From assembly GCA_016789105.1 (NCBI GenBank), contig JAEURN010000007.1, forward strand, positions 1 through 64,000: DNA of 64,000 nt. Reading direction: 5' to 3'. The stretch is from Armatimonadota bacterium. GTDB lineage: Bacteria > Armatimonadota > Fimbriimonadia > Fimbriimonadales > Fimbriimonadaceae. The notes below the pieces were generated by a model. It ran no database searches. It saw only the letters and a list, made by a program, of their open reading frames with translations, and was not told the DNA's origin. This document shows, piece by piece, positions 16,169 through 24,991 of the stretch. The position numbers and the translations under genes are program-made. The first letter of the stretch is position 1. Each line of letters opens with the position of its first letter.

Positions 16169-18190
16169 TCAGGCTGACCGGTCCATTCGATCCGGAGCGG
16201 AGACCCCGAGCAGGCCCAAGGCCGCCTTCAACGCGGCGCGCGCCGATTCGCAAAGGGCCAACCGGGCGCGGGTGAGATCCGGTTGGTCGGGTTGAATGAC
16301 CCGGCATGAATCGTAAAACCCATGGTAAGTGCGGGCCAACTCGATGGCATAGGTTGCCAACCGGTTGACGCTGTAATCCGCCGCCGTCCGTTCAACCTCG
16401 TGCCGCAAATCGCAGATCTTGAGGATGAGGGCCGTCTCTTTGGGATGGGTGAGCTGATCGATCCTGGATTGTTCGCCCACAAAACCTTCGGCTCCCGCTT
16501 TGTCGATGACGCTGCAAATGCGCGCATGGGCATATTGAACGTAGAACACCGGGTTCTCGTCACTTTGCTTAGTCGCGAGTTCCAGGTCAAAATCCATGGC
16601 CGTGTCGTGGTGGCGCATCAGATAAAAGAACCGTGCGACATCGGTGCCGGCCTGCTGTTTTTCTTGTTTTGAACCGTTCGGTCTCAAAGTCTCGCCGATC
16701 TCATCGACCAGGTCGATGAGGGCATAGATGTTGCCGTCCCGCTTGCGCATGGGGGCGGGCTTGCCATCTTTAAGGAACCGCACAATTTGGAAGATCTGGA
16801 CTTCCAAATGCTCTTCGGCCCAAGCGAGCGAGGCCAGGCACCGGTTGCGGTCTTCTCTGCTGTCGTAAATCACGGCCTCATGGTCGCTCAACGGGGCGTC
16901 GTTGCTAACCGGTTCCGCTTGGTCGGCGTGCATGGCGGCGACAACCGCAGAGAGCCGGGCGATGTAGCCGTGGTGGTCCGGCCCGAGCACCGTGATGAGT
17001 TTGTCGGCATTGGCGGGGCGGTTGAACTTGTCTTTGTGGTACGCCACGTCGCTGGCGATGTACGTGAGTCGGCCGTCCTTGCGCTTAAGAACCCGATCCT
17101 GGTCGTCGCCGAACTTGGTGCTGCGGAGCCAAATGGTTTTGTTTGCCGCACCGGCTCTGCCAATGGCACCCGGGCTCGTTTCGGCATCGACCCCTCCCTG
17201 ACCCTCCCCGGTCCCGAGGAGGGAATCGGGATCGTCTTCGTCGGCGGGCTGAGCTTCTTTCTGGACTTCTTTGATGGTTCCGCCCTTGGCGAAGACGACC
17301 TTGGTACGGGTGGGTTCGTCATCAGCGACCCCAATTTGGATCAAGTGGTCTAATTCTAGTTGCACGGCACCGGAATCGTGCAGGGATTGCTCGGAAAACC
17401 AGGTATCGAATTTGGTTTGGAAAGTGGACAACGCAGAATTCTGCGCCTCGATCATTGCCAATTGGCAGGCGTGTTGCACGTCAAGTAGGTCGGCACTTTG
17501 AAGGTGCCCAAGCTCCTTAGCGACTTCGTGCACGTAATCTCCCTTATAGCCATTATCAGGAACGGGGCGGCCTTCAATGATCGCCTTCACCGATTCGGCG
17601 AACAGCCGCATCTGCTCGGAATTCACGCCATCGTTGATGTAGTACTCGCGGTGGACGGTGTGCCCGGCGGCTTCAAGCACATTGCACAGCGCGGAGCCGA
17701 ACGCCGCCCCTCTCCCCGAGCCGATGGTGATGGGCCCGTTTGGGTTGACGGAAACGTGCTCGACGTTAATTTTGAGTGGGCGGGCGGGTTGGAGCTTGTA
17801 GAAACCGTCTTGATCTTTGATCACATGGTCCAAGAACCCGGCGGCCCAGGCGGGATTCAGACGGAAGTTGACAAATCCCGGCCCCGCGATCTCAATTCCC
17901 GAGAGCACGGGGGCACCAAGTACCGGCGTTCCCTCGCCCTCACCAGGATTGAGGAGGGGAGAATTTACGGCCTGGATGGCCGGCACCAGCTTTTCGGCCA
18001 AGGCGCGGGGGTTGAGTCCGGCGGTTTTTGCCGCAACCAGGCAAAAGTTGGTGGCGAAATCGCCGTGGTCGGCTTGTTTGGGTGGCTCGACTTCAATGCC
18101 GACCTCGCGGGCCGCAACGGGCAGATCCCCCGCAGAAATAAGGGATTCCACAGCCGAGGAAACCAGGGAAACAAGCGCGGATCGGATCAA
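16169..18190 (-). CDS. argS: arginyl-tRNA synthetase with altered HIGH motif and inserts
   Basis: A class I synthetase of about 673 residues, recognisable by REYYIND, GPDHHGYIARL, NPVFYVQYAHARI and a DALR anticodon-binding domain ending LLGVSAPDRM. It charges tRNA-Arg. Three oddities are visible. The HIGH position, usually HxGH after 'PTGP', reads T155-I-G-S158 (PNGPITIGSGRGA). The KMSKS region reads PMRKRDGN. Two short inserts with the same LLxxGEGxG core lie at about residues 75-95 and 315-345. The start is uncertain: no ATG is near; TTG at 18190 gives a family-like N-terminus (IRSALVSLV), TTG at 18214 is the longer option. The surrounding conserved blocks are in frame, so it reads as an intact gene. 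Confidence 0.85.
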   Translation of the reverse strand: MIRSALVSLVSSAVESLISAGDLPVAAREVGIEVEPPKQADHGDFATNFCLVAAKTAGLNPRALAEKLVPAIQAVNSPLLNPGEGEGTPVLGAPVLSGIEIAGPGFVNFRLNPAWAAGFLDHVIKDQDGFYKLQPARPLKINVEHVSVNPNGPITIGSGRGAAFGSALCNVLEAAGHTVHREYYINDGVNSEQMRLFAESVKAIIEGRPVPDNGYKGDYVHEVAKELGHLQSADLLDVQHACQLAMIEAQNSALSTFQTKFDTWFSEQSLHDSGAVQLELDHLIQIGVADDEPTRTKVVFAKGGTIKEVQKEAQPADEDDPDSLLGTGEGQGGVDAETSPGAIGRAGAANKTIWLRSTKFGDDQDRVLKRKDGRLTYIASDVAYHKDKFNRPANADKLITVLGPDHHGYIARLSAVVAAMHADQAEPVSNDAPLSDHEAVIYDSREDRNRCLASLAWAEEHLEVQIFQIVRFLKDGKPAPMRKRDGNIYALIDLVDEIGETLRPNGSKQEKQQAGTDVARFFYLMRHHDTAMDFDLELATKQSDENPVFYVQYAHARICSVIDKAGAEGFVGEQSRIDQLTHPKETALILKICDLRHEVERTAADYSVNRLATYAIELARTYHGFYDSCRVIQPDQPDLTRARLALCESARAALKAALGLLGVSAPDRMDRSA
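17192..17223. repeat. repeat insertion A inside argS
   Basis: A C-rich then G-rich imperfect palindrome starting CCCTCCCTGA and ending GAGGAGGG. It encodes part of an insert (LLGTGEGQGG) absent from normal ArgRS. It shares orientation, core sequence and reading frame with repeat B at 17931. Confidence 0.55.
17931..17959. repeat. repeat insertion B inside argS
   Basis: CCCTCGCCCTCACC followed by a few bases and GAGGAGGGG, similar to repeat A. It encodes LLNPGEGEG within an insert before the conserved IEIAGPGFVNF block. Both copies have GAGGAGGG in the same codon phase. Confidence 0.55.
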
Positions 18191-18214
18191 AACAGAACCG
18201 ATTATGCCGCCCAA

Positions 18215-18417
18215 AGGAGGACGCCCCGAACGTTAAGACCCACACTTTCAGTCAAGAAAGTGGCGACGCCCCTATCTTCTTGAGGTCGATTTGTGACTAA
18301 AATAGGGGCCTGCCCTTGGAACCGGCCACCGGAGGAACTGAAAATCGGTCGGTTGCGGGGGGATTTTTCAAACCTGGGGCCAGTGCACGCCGCGGGGGTT
18401 GAAGGACAGTTAAGCGA
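18215..18417. promoter_or_regulatory. argS / pilB divergent region with two inverted repeats
   Basis: CACTTTC (18243-18249) with GAAAGTG (18256-18262) forms a short hairpin. GCCCCTAT (18268-18275) with ATAGGGGC (18302-18309) forms a second, longer-range pair. TAAAAT (18298-18303) overlaps the second arm and is a possible -10 for pilB, which would leave a leader of about 100 nt. AAGGA near 18401 is the likely ribosome site of pilB. No known riboswitch consensus was recognised. Confidence 0.4.
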
Positions 18418-20211
18418 ATGGCAATCGAACGTTTACCGATGACCAAGTACCTGATCGACAAGGGGTACTTGAAGCCGGATCAGTTGGAAGAGGCCCTCAA
18501 GGTCCAGGAACAGACCAAAAACCCCAACCTCGGCAAGATCCTGACCGACCTGGGAATGGTTGGTGAGCGGGAAGTCACCGAGGCCCAAGCCCAGGAGGCT
18601 GGCTATCCGTTCGTCGACCTGGATAACGTCAGCTTGGAAAGCAGCGCGGTCAACGTCGTGCCGGACCGCATCGCCAAACTCCACAGTGTCATCCCCGTCC
18701 GCAAAGACGGCACCATGCTCTGGGTCGCTATGAGCAACCCCAACAACCTGGAGGCCATCGACGCCGTCCGCTTTGCCAGCGGCTGCATGGTTAAGCCTGC
18801 CGTGGCGGTGCCCGGTGCCATCGAAGATGCCATCCGCCGCTATTACGGTTCCGGAGAAGCGGCACCCAGCGCGGAAGCCAACGGCGCGGCCGTTGCGGCC
18901 GCCAAAGCCGAAATGGCGAAAAAGTCGGGACAAACCGCCGGTATCAGCGCCCTCGTCGCCCAAGCCCAAGTCAGCCGGGATGCCGATGAGGCCCGCATGC
19001 CGACCGGCGACGATGAAGATGGTGCCGAACTGGCCGAACAGGCCCCGATCATCAAACTCGCGAATGCGGTGATCCAAACCGCCATCGTTGACCGCGCATC
19101 AGACATCCACGTCGAACCCCAAGAGCGCACCGTCCGGATCCGGTACCGGATCGACGGCGTCCTTGCCGAAGCGATGACCGTGCCCAAAAACCTCCAGGCA
19201 CCCCTCATCAGCCGCTTCAAAATCATGGCGGAAATGAACATCGCCGAACGGCGCGTCCCTCAAGACGGCCGGATCGAGGTGCGACACCAAGGCCAAGAAT
19301 TCGACCTCCGGGTCAGCTCCATCCCCACGCCGTTCGGGGAAAAGATCGTCATGCGGATCCTGGACAAGGGGAACGCGATGATCGGGCTCGGCAAACTCGG
19401 TTTCACCGAAGAAAACCAGGCCGCCATCGAAGAGCTCATCAGCCAGCCCAACGGGATGTTCCTCTGCACCGGCCCCACGGGTTCTGGGAAAACGACCACC
19501 CAATATTCGGTGCTGCACATGCTCAACTCTGTCGAGCGGAACATCATCACCGTTGAAGACCCGGTCGAATACCAGCTAAACGGCCTCAGCCAAGTCCAAG
19601 TCAACAAAAAAGCTGGTCTCACCTTTGGAACGGCCCTCCGCGCCTTCCTCCGGCAAGACCCCGACATCATCATGGTCGGTGAGATGCGGGACCTTGAAAC
19701 GGCGGAAATCGCCATCGAAGCCTCGCTCACTGGCCACTTGGTGCTTTCCACGCTCCACACAAACGACGCCCCCTCGGCCACCCTCCGGATGATCGACATG
19801 GGTGTTGAGCCCTACTTGATCTCGGCGACCGTCGTCGGTGTCCTCGCCCAGCGGCTCGGCCGGCGAATCGACAATTCCCATAAAGAACCGTACGAGGTTC
19901 GGGAAATCGAACTCCGGCGGTTCGGGTTCCAGGTGCAAAACCCGGATGCCAAGGTCACCCTCTACCGCGGGATCCCGCACGAGGACAACCGGATGACCGG
20001 GTTCAAAGGCCGGACCGGTTTCCACGAGCTCATGGTCATGAACGGCGAAATCGCAGAAATGGTTGTTCGCCGCGCACCGCTTAACGACATCAAAGCGGCG
20101 GCCAAAGCCAACGGGATGAAAGAACTCCGCGAAGACGGGCTCGGCAAAGTCCTGATGGGCCAAACCACGCCCGACGAAGTCATGCGCGTCGTCTTCACCG
20201 CCGGTTTCTGA
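18418..20211 (+). CDS. pilB: type IV pilus extension ATPase PilB
   Basis: A 597-residue GspE/PilB ATPase that powers pilus polymerisation at the inner membrane. The N-terminal T2SSE_N domain (about 1-145) is followed by the catalytic core with Walker A GPTGSGKTTT (about 352), the Asp box, Walker B in IIMVGEMRD and the His box TLHTND. The C-terminal zinc-binding tetracysteine usual in PilB/GspE is absent: the first CxxC site reads DNSH (about 484) and the second reads HEDN (about 521), although the flanking KEPY and TGFKGRTGFHEL are kept. First gene of pilB-pilT-pilC. Confidence 0.94.
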   Translation: MAIERLPMTKYLIDKGYLKPDQLEEALKVQEQTKNPNLGKILTDLGMVGEREVTEAQAQEAGYPFVDLDNVSLESSAVNVVPDRIAKLHSVIPVRKDGTMLWVAMSNPNNLEAIDAVRFASGCMVKPAVAVPGAIEDAIRRYYGSGEAAPSAEANGAAVAAAKAEMAKKSGQTAGISALVAQAQVSRDADEARMPTGDDEDGAELAEQAPIIKLANAVIQTAIVDRASDIHVEPQERTVRIRYRIDGVLAEAMTVPKNLQAPLISRFKIMAEMNIAERRVPQDGRIEVRHQGQEFDLRVSSIPTPFGEKIVMRILDKGNAMIGLGKLGFTEENQAAIEELISQPNGMFLCTGPTGSGKTTTQYSVLHMLNSVERNIITVEDPVEYQLNGLSQVQVNKKAGLTFGTALRAFLRQDPDIIMVGEMRDLETAEIAIEASLTGHLVLSTLHTNDAPSATLRMIDMGVEPYLISATVVGVLAQRLGRRIDNSHKEPYEVREIELRRFGFQVQNPDAKVTLYRGIPHEDNRMTGFKGRTGFHELMVMNGEIAEMVVRRAPLNDIKAAAKANGMKELREDGLGKVLMGQTTPDEVMRVVFTAGF

Positions 20212-20278
20212 TTTCTCGGAACCACCGCGAACAATCCAGAATTCAACCCACGTCAAACTAAAGAAACAACGCCCACAG

Positions 20279-21547
20279 ATGGAAAATCCGAACATGCCCC
20301 CGCAAGGGACAACCCCGCCGCCGACAATGCCCCCCTCCGACGCCCCTATGGGCATGGGTGGGGAGCCGCCACGCGAAGAACGCAAAGCCGGTGCGCCGAA
20401 ATCAATGGAGGATCTCCATATCGACGAACTGCTCCACATCGTCGTCGACCGCAACTGTTCCGACCTCCACATCTGCACCGACAGCGAACCCGTCATTCGC
20501 GAGGACGGCAAACTCCTCCGCCTCAATTACGAAAAGTGCACCCCCCAGCAATCGCAGCGGATGCTTTACGAAATCGTTAGTGACGACCAGGTCACCCGGT
20601 TTGAGCAGACAAAGGAGCTCGACTTCTCCTATGCGCTCCCCAACCCGGTTCACCTGCGCGAGCAGGGCAAAGGCCCGATCCGCGCCCGTTTCCGGGTCAA
20701 CCTGTACCGCGACCGCGGGGCCTGTGCTTCCGCATTCCGGCTTATCTCCAGCCGGATCCCGACCGTCGAGGAACTAAACCTCCCCCCGATCCTCAAACCG
20801 CTCAGCGAGCGGCCCCGGGGCCTGATCCTCGTCACCGGCCCGACCGGTTCCGGGAAATCAACCTCGCTCGCCGCGATGATCAACCATATCAATATGAATT
20901 TTTCCCACCATATCATCACGATCGAAGACCCGATCGAATATCTGCACACCCACAAGAGTTCCGTTATCAACCAGCGCGAGCTTGGGCAAGACACCCTCAG
21001 TTTTGCCAACGCCCTGAGGGCCAGCCTCCGGGAAGACCCCGACATCTTGCTCGTCGGTGAAATGCGCGACCGGGAAACCATCCAGCTCGCCATTACCGCA
21101 GCAGAAACGGGGCACTTGGTGTTTGCCACGCTGCACACCAACAACGCGCCAGAATCCATCGACCGGATCATCGACGTCTTCCCCCCGGGGCAACAAGAAC
21201 AGATCCGCGTCCAGCTTTCCAACAACCTCATCGCCATCGTCTCGCAGCAACTCCTCCCGCGCGCAACCGGCCCGGGGCGGATCCCCACCAACGAGATCAT
21301 GATTGCGACGCCCGCCATCCGCAACCTCATCCGGGAAAACAAAACCCACCAAATCCCATCCATGATCCAAACCGGACATGCTCACGGGATGATGAGTATG
21401 GATCAGTGCCTGCGGGACCAATATATGAAGGGGCTCATTACCTTGGAAGAGGCGATGACCCGGTGCCAAAACGTCGAAGAGCTCAAGAAGATGATCAACC
21501 TGGGAACACCAGGTGAAAGCGGTCCCGGCGGGCCGCCCCGGAGGTAA
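20279..21547 (+). CDS. pilT: type IV pilus retraction ATPase PilT
   Basis: A 422-residue PilT, the ATPase that retracts pili for twitching motility. After a proline-rich, probably disordered N-terminal extension of about 40 residues comes the PAS-like domain (DLHICTDSEPVIREDGKL), Walker A GPTGSGKST (about 188), Walker B ILLVGEMRD, the His box TLHTNN and the AIRNLIRE motif (about 346) diagnostic of PilT. The extension is not usual for the family. Gene spacing from pilB is 67 nt and the ribosome site is weak. Confidence 0.95.
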   Translation: MENPNMPPQGTTPPPTMPPSDAPMGMGGEPPREERKAGAPKSMEDLHIDELLHIVVDRNCSDLHICTDSEPVIREDGKLLRLNYEKCTPQQSQRMLYEIVSDDQVTRFEQTKELDFSYALPNPVHLREQGKGPIRARFRVNLYRDRGACASAFRLISSRIPTVEELNLPPILKPLSERPRGLILVTGPTGSGKSTSLAAMINHINMNFSHHIITIEDPIEYLHTHKSSVINQRELGQDTLSFANALRASLREDPDILLVGEMRDRETIQLAITAAETGHLVFATLHTNNAPESIDRIIDVFPPGQQEQIRVQLSNNLIAIVSQQLLPRATGPGRIPTNEIMIATPAIRNLIRENKTHQIPSMIQTGHAHGMMSMDQCLRDQYMKGLITLEEAMTRCQNVEELKKMINLGTPGESGPGGPPRR

Positions 21548-21554
21548 ATGAACC

Positions 21555-22796
21555 ATGGCAGTCTACAGCTACACATTCCGTGACCCGAGCGGAGGCCTGC
21601 AAAAGGGCACGGCCGAAGCCGAAACCGAAGAGAACCTGAGGGCCCGATTCCAAGAGCAAGGCCTTGAAATCGTTGAAGTCACCCTCATCAAAAAGGGCAA
21701 AGTCAAAAAGGCGCGCTCGTACGGCAAGGTCAAACTCACACGGCTCTCGCTCTTCTGCCGGCAGTTCTCGACCATGGTCGACGCCGGGGTCTCGCTCGTC
21801 CGGTGCCTCGACGTTCTCAGTCGGCAGACGGAAGACCCGCGGCTGAAGAAAATCCTCATCGACGTCGGTGAACGGGTCGAAGGCGGGGAATCCCTCAGCC
21901 GGGCCATGCAACGCCACCCGCGCACCTTCAACAACCTCTTCATCGGTTTGATCCGCGCCGGTGAAGTCGGCGGGGTGTTGGAAGAAGCCCTGCAACGCCT
22001 TTCCGCATTCTTGGAAAACGATGTCGCCCTCCGGCGCAAGGTCAAAGCCGCGCTCACCTACCCGGTGATTGTTATCTTGGCCGCCGTCGGCATCCTCGTC
22101 CTCCTCATGGTCTTGGTTGTGCCGCAGTTCACCGCCATCTTCAAAGACCTTGGGATGAAGGATACGGAATTCCCGCCGTCCACCAAGTTCCTCATCGACC
22201 TTTCCCAAAACATGATCCACAACTGGCACATCTTCTTAATCGTTGGTGTGGTCTTGTTCTTCGGGTTCAAATTGTTTGCCGGGACTCGGTTCGGGCGGCG
22301 CATCGTTGACCGGATCAAACTCAAGTTCCCGGTCTTCGGCCCGCTGCACCTCAAGGTGTGTATGGCCCGGTTCAGCCGAACCATGGGCACCCTGCTCACT
22401 TCGGGCGTTCCCATCCTGCAAGCCATGGAAACCGTCGCCGGGACGGTCGGCAACTCCATCATGTCCGACGCGGTTTTGGATGCCCGCGCTAGGATCCGTG
22501 AAGGGGATCGCATTGGTGACCCGCTCGAAGCCAGCCGGCTCTTTCCGCCCATGGTCGTCCACATGATCGGGGTCGGGGAGGAATCGGGTTCGCTCGACTT
22601 CATGCTCCAAAAAATCGCCGACTTCTATGAAGCTGAAGTCGAAGCGACCCTGCAATCACTGACCTCAGCCCTGGAGCCGCTCATCATCGTCATCCTCGGC
22701 GGCATGGTTCTCTTCATCGTCTACGCGATGTTCGCCCCGCTGCTCAAGGTCATCACAAGCCTCAGCGCCGGCGAAGCGGACAGCGGCGGGGAATAA
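21555..22796 (+). CDS. pilC: type IV pilus platform protein PilC
   Basis: A 413-residue inner-membrane GspF/PilC protein that couples the pilus ATPases to pilin assembly. It has the typical duplicated cytoplasmic domain, each followed by hydrophobic segments (about 170-195, 215-235 and 375-400), and the conserved 'F.RQFSTMVDAGV' and 'F.R.MGTLLTSGVP' blocks. GGAGG at about 21539 precedes the ATG, which lies 7 nt after the pilT stop. A strong terminator follows, ending this operon. Confidence 0.95.
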   Translation: MAVYSYTFRDPSGGLQKGTAEAETEENLRARFQEQGLEIVEVTLIKKGKVKKARSYGKVKLTRLSLFCRQFSTMVDAGVSLVRCLDVLSRQTEDPRLKKILIDVGERVEGGESLSRAMQRHPRTFNNLFIGLIRAGEVGGVLEEALQRLSAFLENDVALRRKVKAALTYPVIVILAAVGILVLLMVLVVPQFTAIFKDLGMKDTEFPPSTKFLIDLSQNMIHNWHIFLIVGVVLFFGFKLFAGTRFGRRIVDRIKLKFPVFGPLHLKVCMARFSRTMGTLLTSGVPILQAMETVAGTVGNSIMSDAVLDARARIREGDRIGDPLEASRLFPPMVVHMIGVGEESGSLDFMLQKIADFYEAEVEATLQSLTSALEPLIIVILGGMVLFIVYAMFAPLLKVITSLSAGEADSGGE

Positions 22797-22814
22797 CCAC
22801 CCGACCGACAGCAT

Positions 22815-22855
22815 GTGGGGGGCGGGCCAGAGCGGCCCGCCCCCCACCTCTTTTT
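22815..22855 (+). terminator. rho-independent terminator after pilC
   Basis: GTGGGGGGCGGGCC (22815-22828) pairs with GGCCCGCCCCCCAC (22834-22847), a 14-bp stem, followed by CTCTTTTTT. Confidence 0.92.
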
Positions 22856-22913
22856 TCAGGGCGTGTTAAATTAGGTATCTTGCACAAGGCAAGGATGCCA
22901 AGGAAAAATCGGG

Positions 22914-23951
22914 GTGTTTCCAGCTTGGACTGCGATCGTGGGGTTTTGGATCGGGGCGGCCATCGGCAGTTTCCTCAATGTCGTGATCTACCGCATGCCC
23001 CGGGGCATCTCCATCTATAAGCCGGCTCACAGTTTTTGTCCGAGTTGCCAAAAGCAGCTCACCCCCCGCGAACTCGTCCCGTTGCTCAGTTGGGCGTTCC
23101 AAGGCGGCCGGTGCGCCTGCGGGAAAAACAAGATTGGTGCCCGGTACCAAGTCGTGGAAGTCGTCACCGGCATCTTGTTCGCCGCCATTTGGTACCAACA
23201 GCTTTGTGCCGACCCGCTTTCATCCAGCGACCCTGTGTTTGTCATCAAGGCCGTCGGGTACATGCTGTTTTCGGCCGCCCTCGTGGCGGCGATCTTCACC
23301 GACCTCGCCCATTACATCATCCCGGATCAGATCAATGCCTTTATGCTGTTCGCGGGATTGGGGATGAACGTGGCCTACGCATCCGTGGGGGCAAAGGAAG
23401 CCTGGGTTGGGGGGATGCCTTCTAGCATCGCGGGGGCGTTGACCGGGGTCGGCGTTTTGTGGGGGATCGCCTTTTTGGGGCGGGTGCTTTTCCGCAAAGA
23501 CGCGATGGGCCACGGCGACATCAAAATGGCCAGGGGGATCGGGGCCGTGCTCCTGCCGATGGGCGCGGGGATGAGCTTCGCGATGGCGGTCGCCCTCGGG
23601 GCGGTGATTGGGGCCATCCAAATCGCCATGTTCCGCAGCAAGCCCGTCCCCGACAACGGTTCCGCGGACGAACCCGCTCCCGAGCCGGAACCGATCGGCT
23701 CATTGCTCAAGTGCGGGCTGGGCTACGTGCTTTGCATGGACGTTTTTGGGCTGGTTTGGCCCAAAATCTATGAATGGTGGTTTGGCGAGAATCCTTACTC
23801 GATCGAAGAGTTTGAGGAAGAGCCTGAGGTAGAACACACGATGATCCCGTTCGGCCCTTACCTCGCCGCGGGGGCTCTCGCCGTTGTGCTGTTCGCCCCC
23901 CAATTGGAATTGGTTGTGGACGCTTACAAAAAATACATCGGGTTGGAGTGA
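22914..23951 (+). CDS. pilD: prepilin peptidase PilD
   Basis: A 345-residue GxGD-type aspartyl peptidase of the inner membrane that cleaves and methylates prepilins. A zinc motif CPSC...CAC (about 42-68) lies in the first cytoplasmic loop; the catalytic aspartates are in FTDLAHYIIPD (about 129) and GHGDIKM (about 200). Several hydrophobic helices span the protein. It is longer than usual, with an acidic loop (about 245-260, and EEFEEEPEVE near 303) before the last helix. The GTG start at 22914 follows AAGGA at good spacing. It should process all pilins in this window. Confidence 0.93.
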   Translation: MFPAWTAIVGFWIGAAIGSFLNVVIYRMPRGISIYKPAHSFCPSCQKQLTPRELVPLLSWAFQGGRCACGKNKIGARYQVVEVVTGILFAAIWYQQLCADPLSSSDPVFVIKAVGYMLFSAALVAAIFTDLAHYIIPDQINAFMLFAGLGMNVAYASVGAKEAWVGGMPSSIAGALTGVGVLWGIAFLGRVLFRKDAMGHGDIKMARGIGAVLLPMGAGMSFAMAVALGAVIGAIQIAMFRSKPVPDNGSADEPAPEPEPIGSLLKCGLGYVLCMDVFGLVWPKIYEWWFGENPYSIEEFEEEPEVEHTMIPFGPYLAAGALAVVLFAPQLELVVDAYKKYIGLE

Positions 23952-24010
23952 AAATGAAAGGGAACAATCGGAAATCGAGGGAAGTCACACAAGACAGACC
24001 GGAGTACGCC

Positions 24011-24928
24011 ATGAGCCAGGGCAAACGCGCATTCACCATTATCGAGCTGCTGACCGTGATCGCAATCATCGCGATCCTCTCGGCGATCATCGTCCCCGTG
24101 TTCGCCCGGGTCAAAGACAATGCGAACCGGAGCAACGACATCGCGGATATGAGCGCGCTTAGCTCGGCCCTGGCCCTCTATCGCGAAGACCAGGGTGCCT
24201 ACCCGCCGGCGCTCCTCGGCTACGTCACGCTTTATGCCACCGGGCCGAACGCCGGGAACGTGATCCCGGCGAGCCAGCTCAAAGGGTTCCTTTACCCCCG
24301 GCGCGAAAAATCACTGGCCAGCTTCACCCCCGCCTACACCCGGTTCAGCGAAGGGGCGGTGGTCAATGCCGTCTTCCCACCCCAAGACCCGACGGCCATT
24401 GGCAGCGGCGCGCAGCTCGACCTGAACGGCGACGGCTCTATCGACTCTTTCGACGACGTGGCTGGTTCCCGCCAGGCTTACGGTCCGGCCGACGGCAGCG
24501 TCTGCTGGGATCCGACGGTCAATGCGGTCGTTGCCGGAACCCGGTGCGGCGGCGTGACACTCACCGACCCCGCAGATCCCAATGCCCGCCTGTTCTATGC
24601 AGTTTCCGGCTACGACGTCGGCCAAGTCCCCCTCGCCTCAGGTGCCAAACAGTTCGAACTCCGGTACACCCGGTTTTGGTCGAACTTTGCCATCGGCAAC
24701 GGGGTGGGCAACGGCAACGGCAACGCCAACGACGACCCGCGCCAACTGGGTTACACCAACCCGCCGGACACCACCGTCGTCACTTGGAACAGCAACTACC
24801 GCGAATATGCGAGCCCGGGCGTGCCGCAAGCTATGCGGCGCGACATCGTGCTCTTCCTGAACGGTAGCGCACGGACCTACGATAGCAAACAGCTCTTTGA
24901 CCGGGCCTGGCGGCAGAAGGCGAACTAA
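24011..24928 (+). CDS. pilin / pseudopilin with dockerin-like calcium loop
   Basis: A 305-residue prepilin-like protein with N-terminus KRAFTIIELLTVIAIIAIL and processed by PilD. The body is much larger than a usual major pilin. At about residues 137-150 it carries DLNGDGSIDSFDD, an EF-hand/dockerin-type calcium-binding loop, and a G/N-rich stretch (NGVGNGNGNAN). Calcium loops are known in GspG-type pseudopilins, but there they differ in form. ATG at 24011 is chosen because GGAG lies 6 nt upstream and it gives a short basic leader; a GTG at 23948 overlapping the pilD stop is possible. Could be the major pilin or GspG-like core subunit. Confidence 0.82.
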   Translation: MSQGKRAFTIIELLTVIAIIAILSAIIVPVFARVKDNANRSNDIADMSALSSALALYREDQGAYPPALLGYVTLYATGPNAGNVIPASQLKGFLYPRREKSLASFTPAYTRFSEGAVVNAVFPPQDPTAIGSGAQLDLNGDGSIDSFDDVAGSRQAYGPADGSVCWDPTVNAVVAGTRCGGVTLTDPADPNARLFYAVSGYDVGQVPLASGAKQFELRYTRFWSNFAIGNGVGNGNGNANDDPRQLGYTNPPDTTVVTWNSNYREYASPGVPQAMRRDIVLFLNGSARTYDSKQLFDRAWRQKAN

Positions 24929-24991
24929 ATCGCCTCACAAGCCCGACCAGATCGCCCTTGCCCCTGACACAGCACTTGGATTGACACAAAT

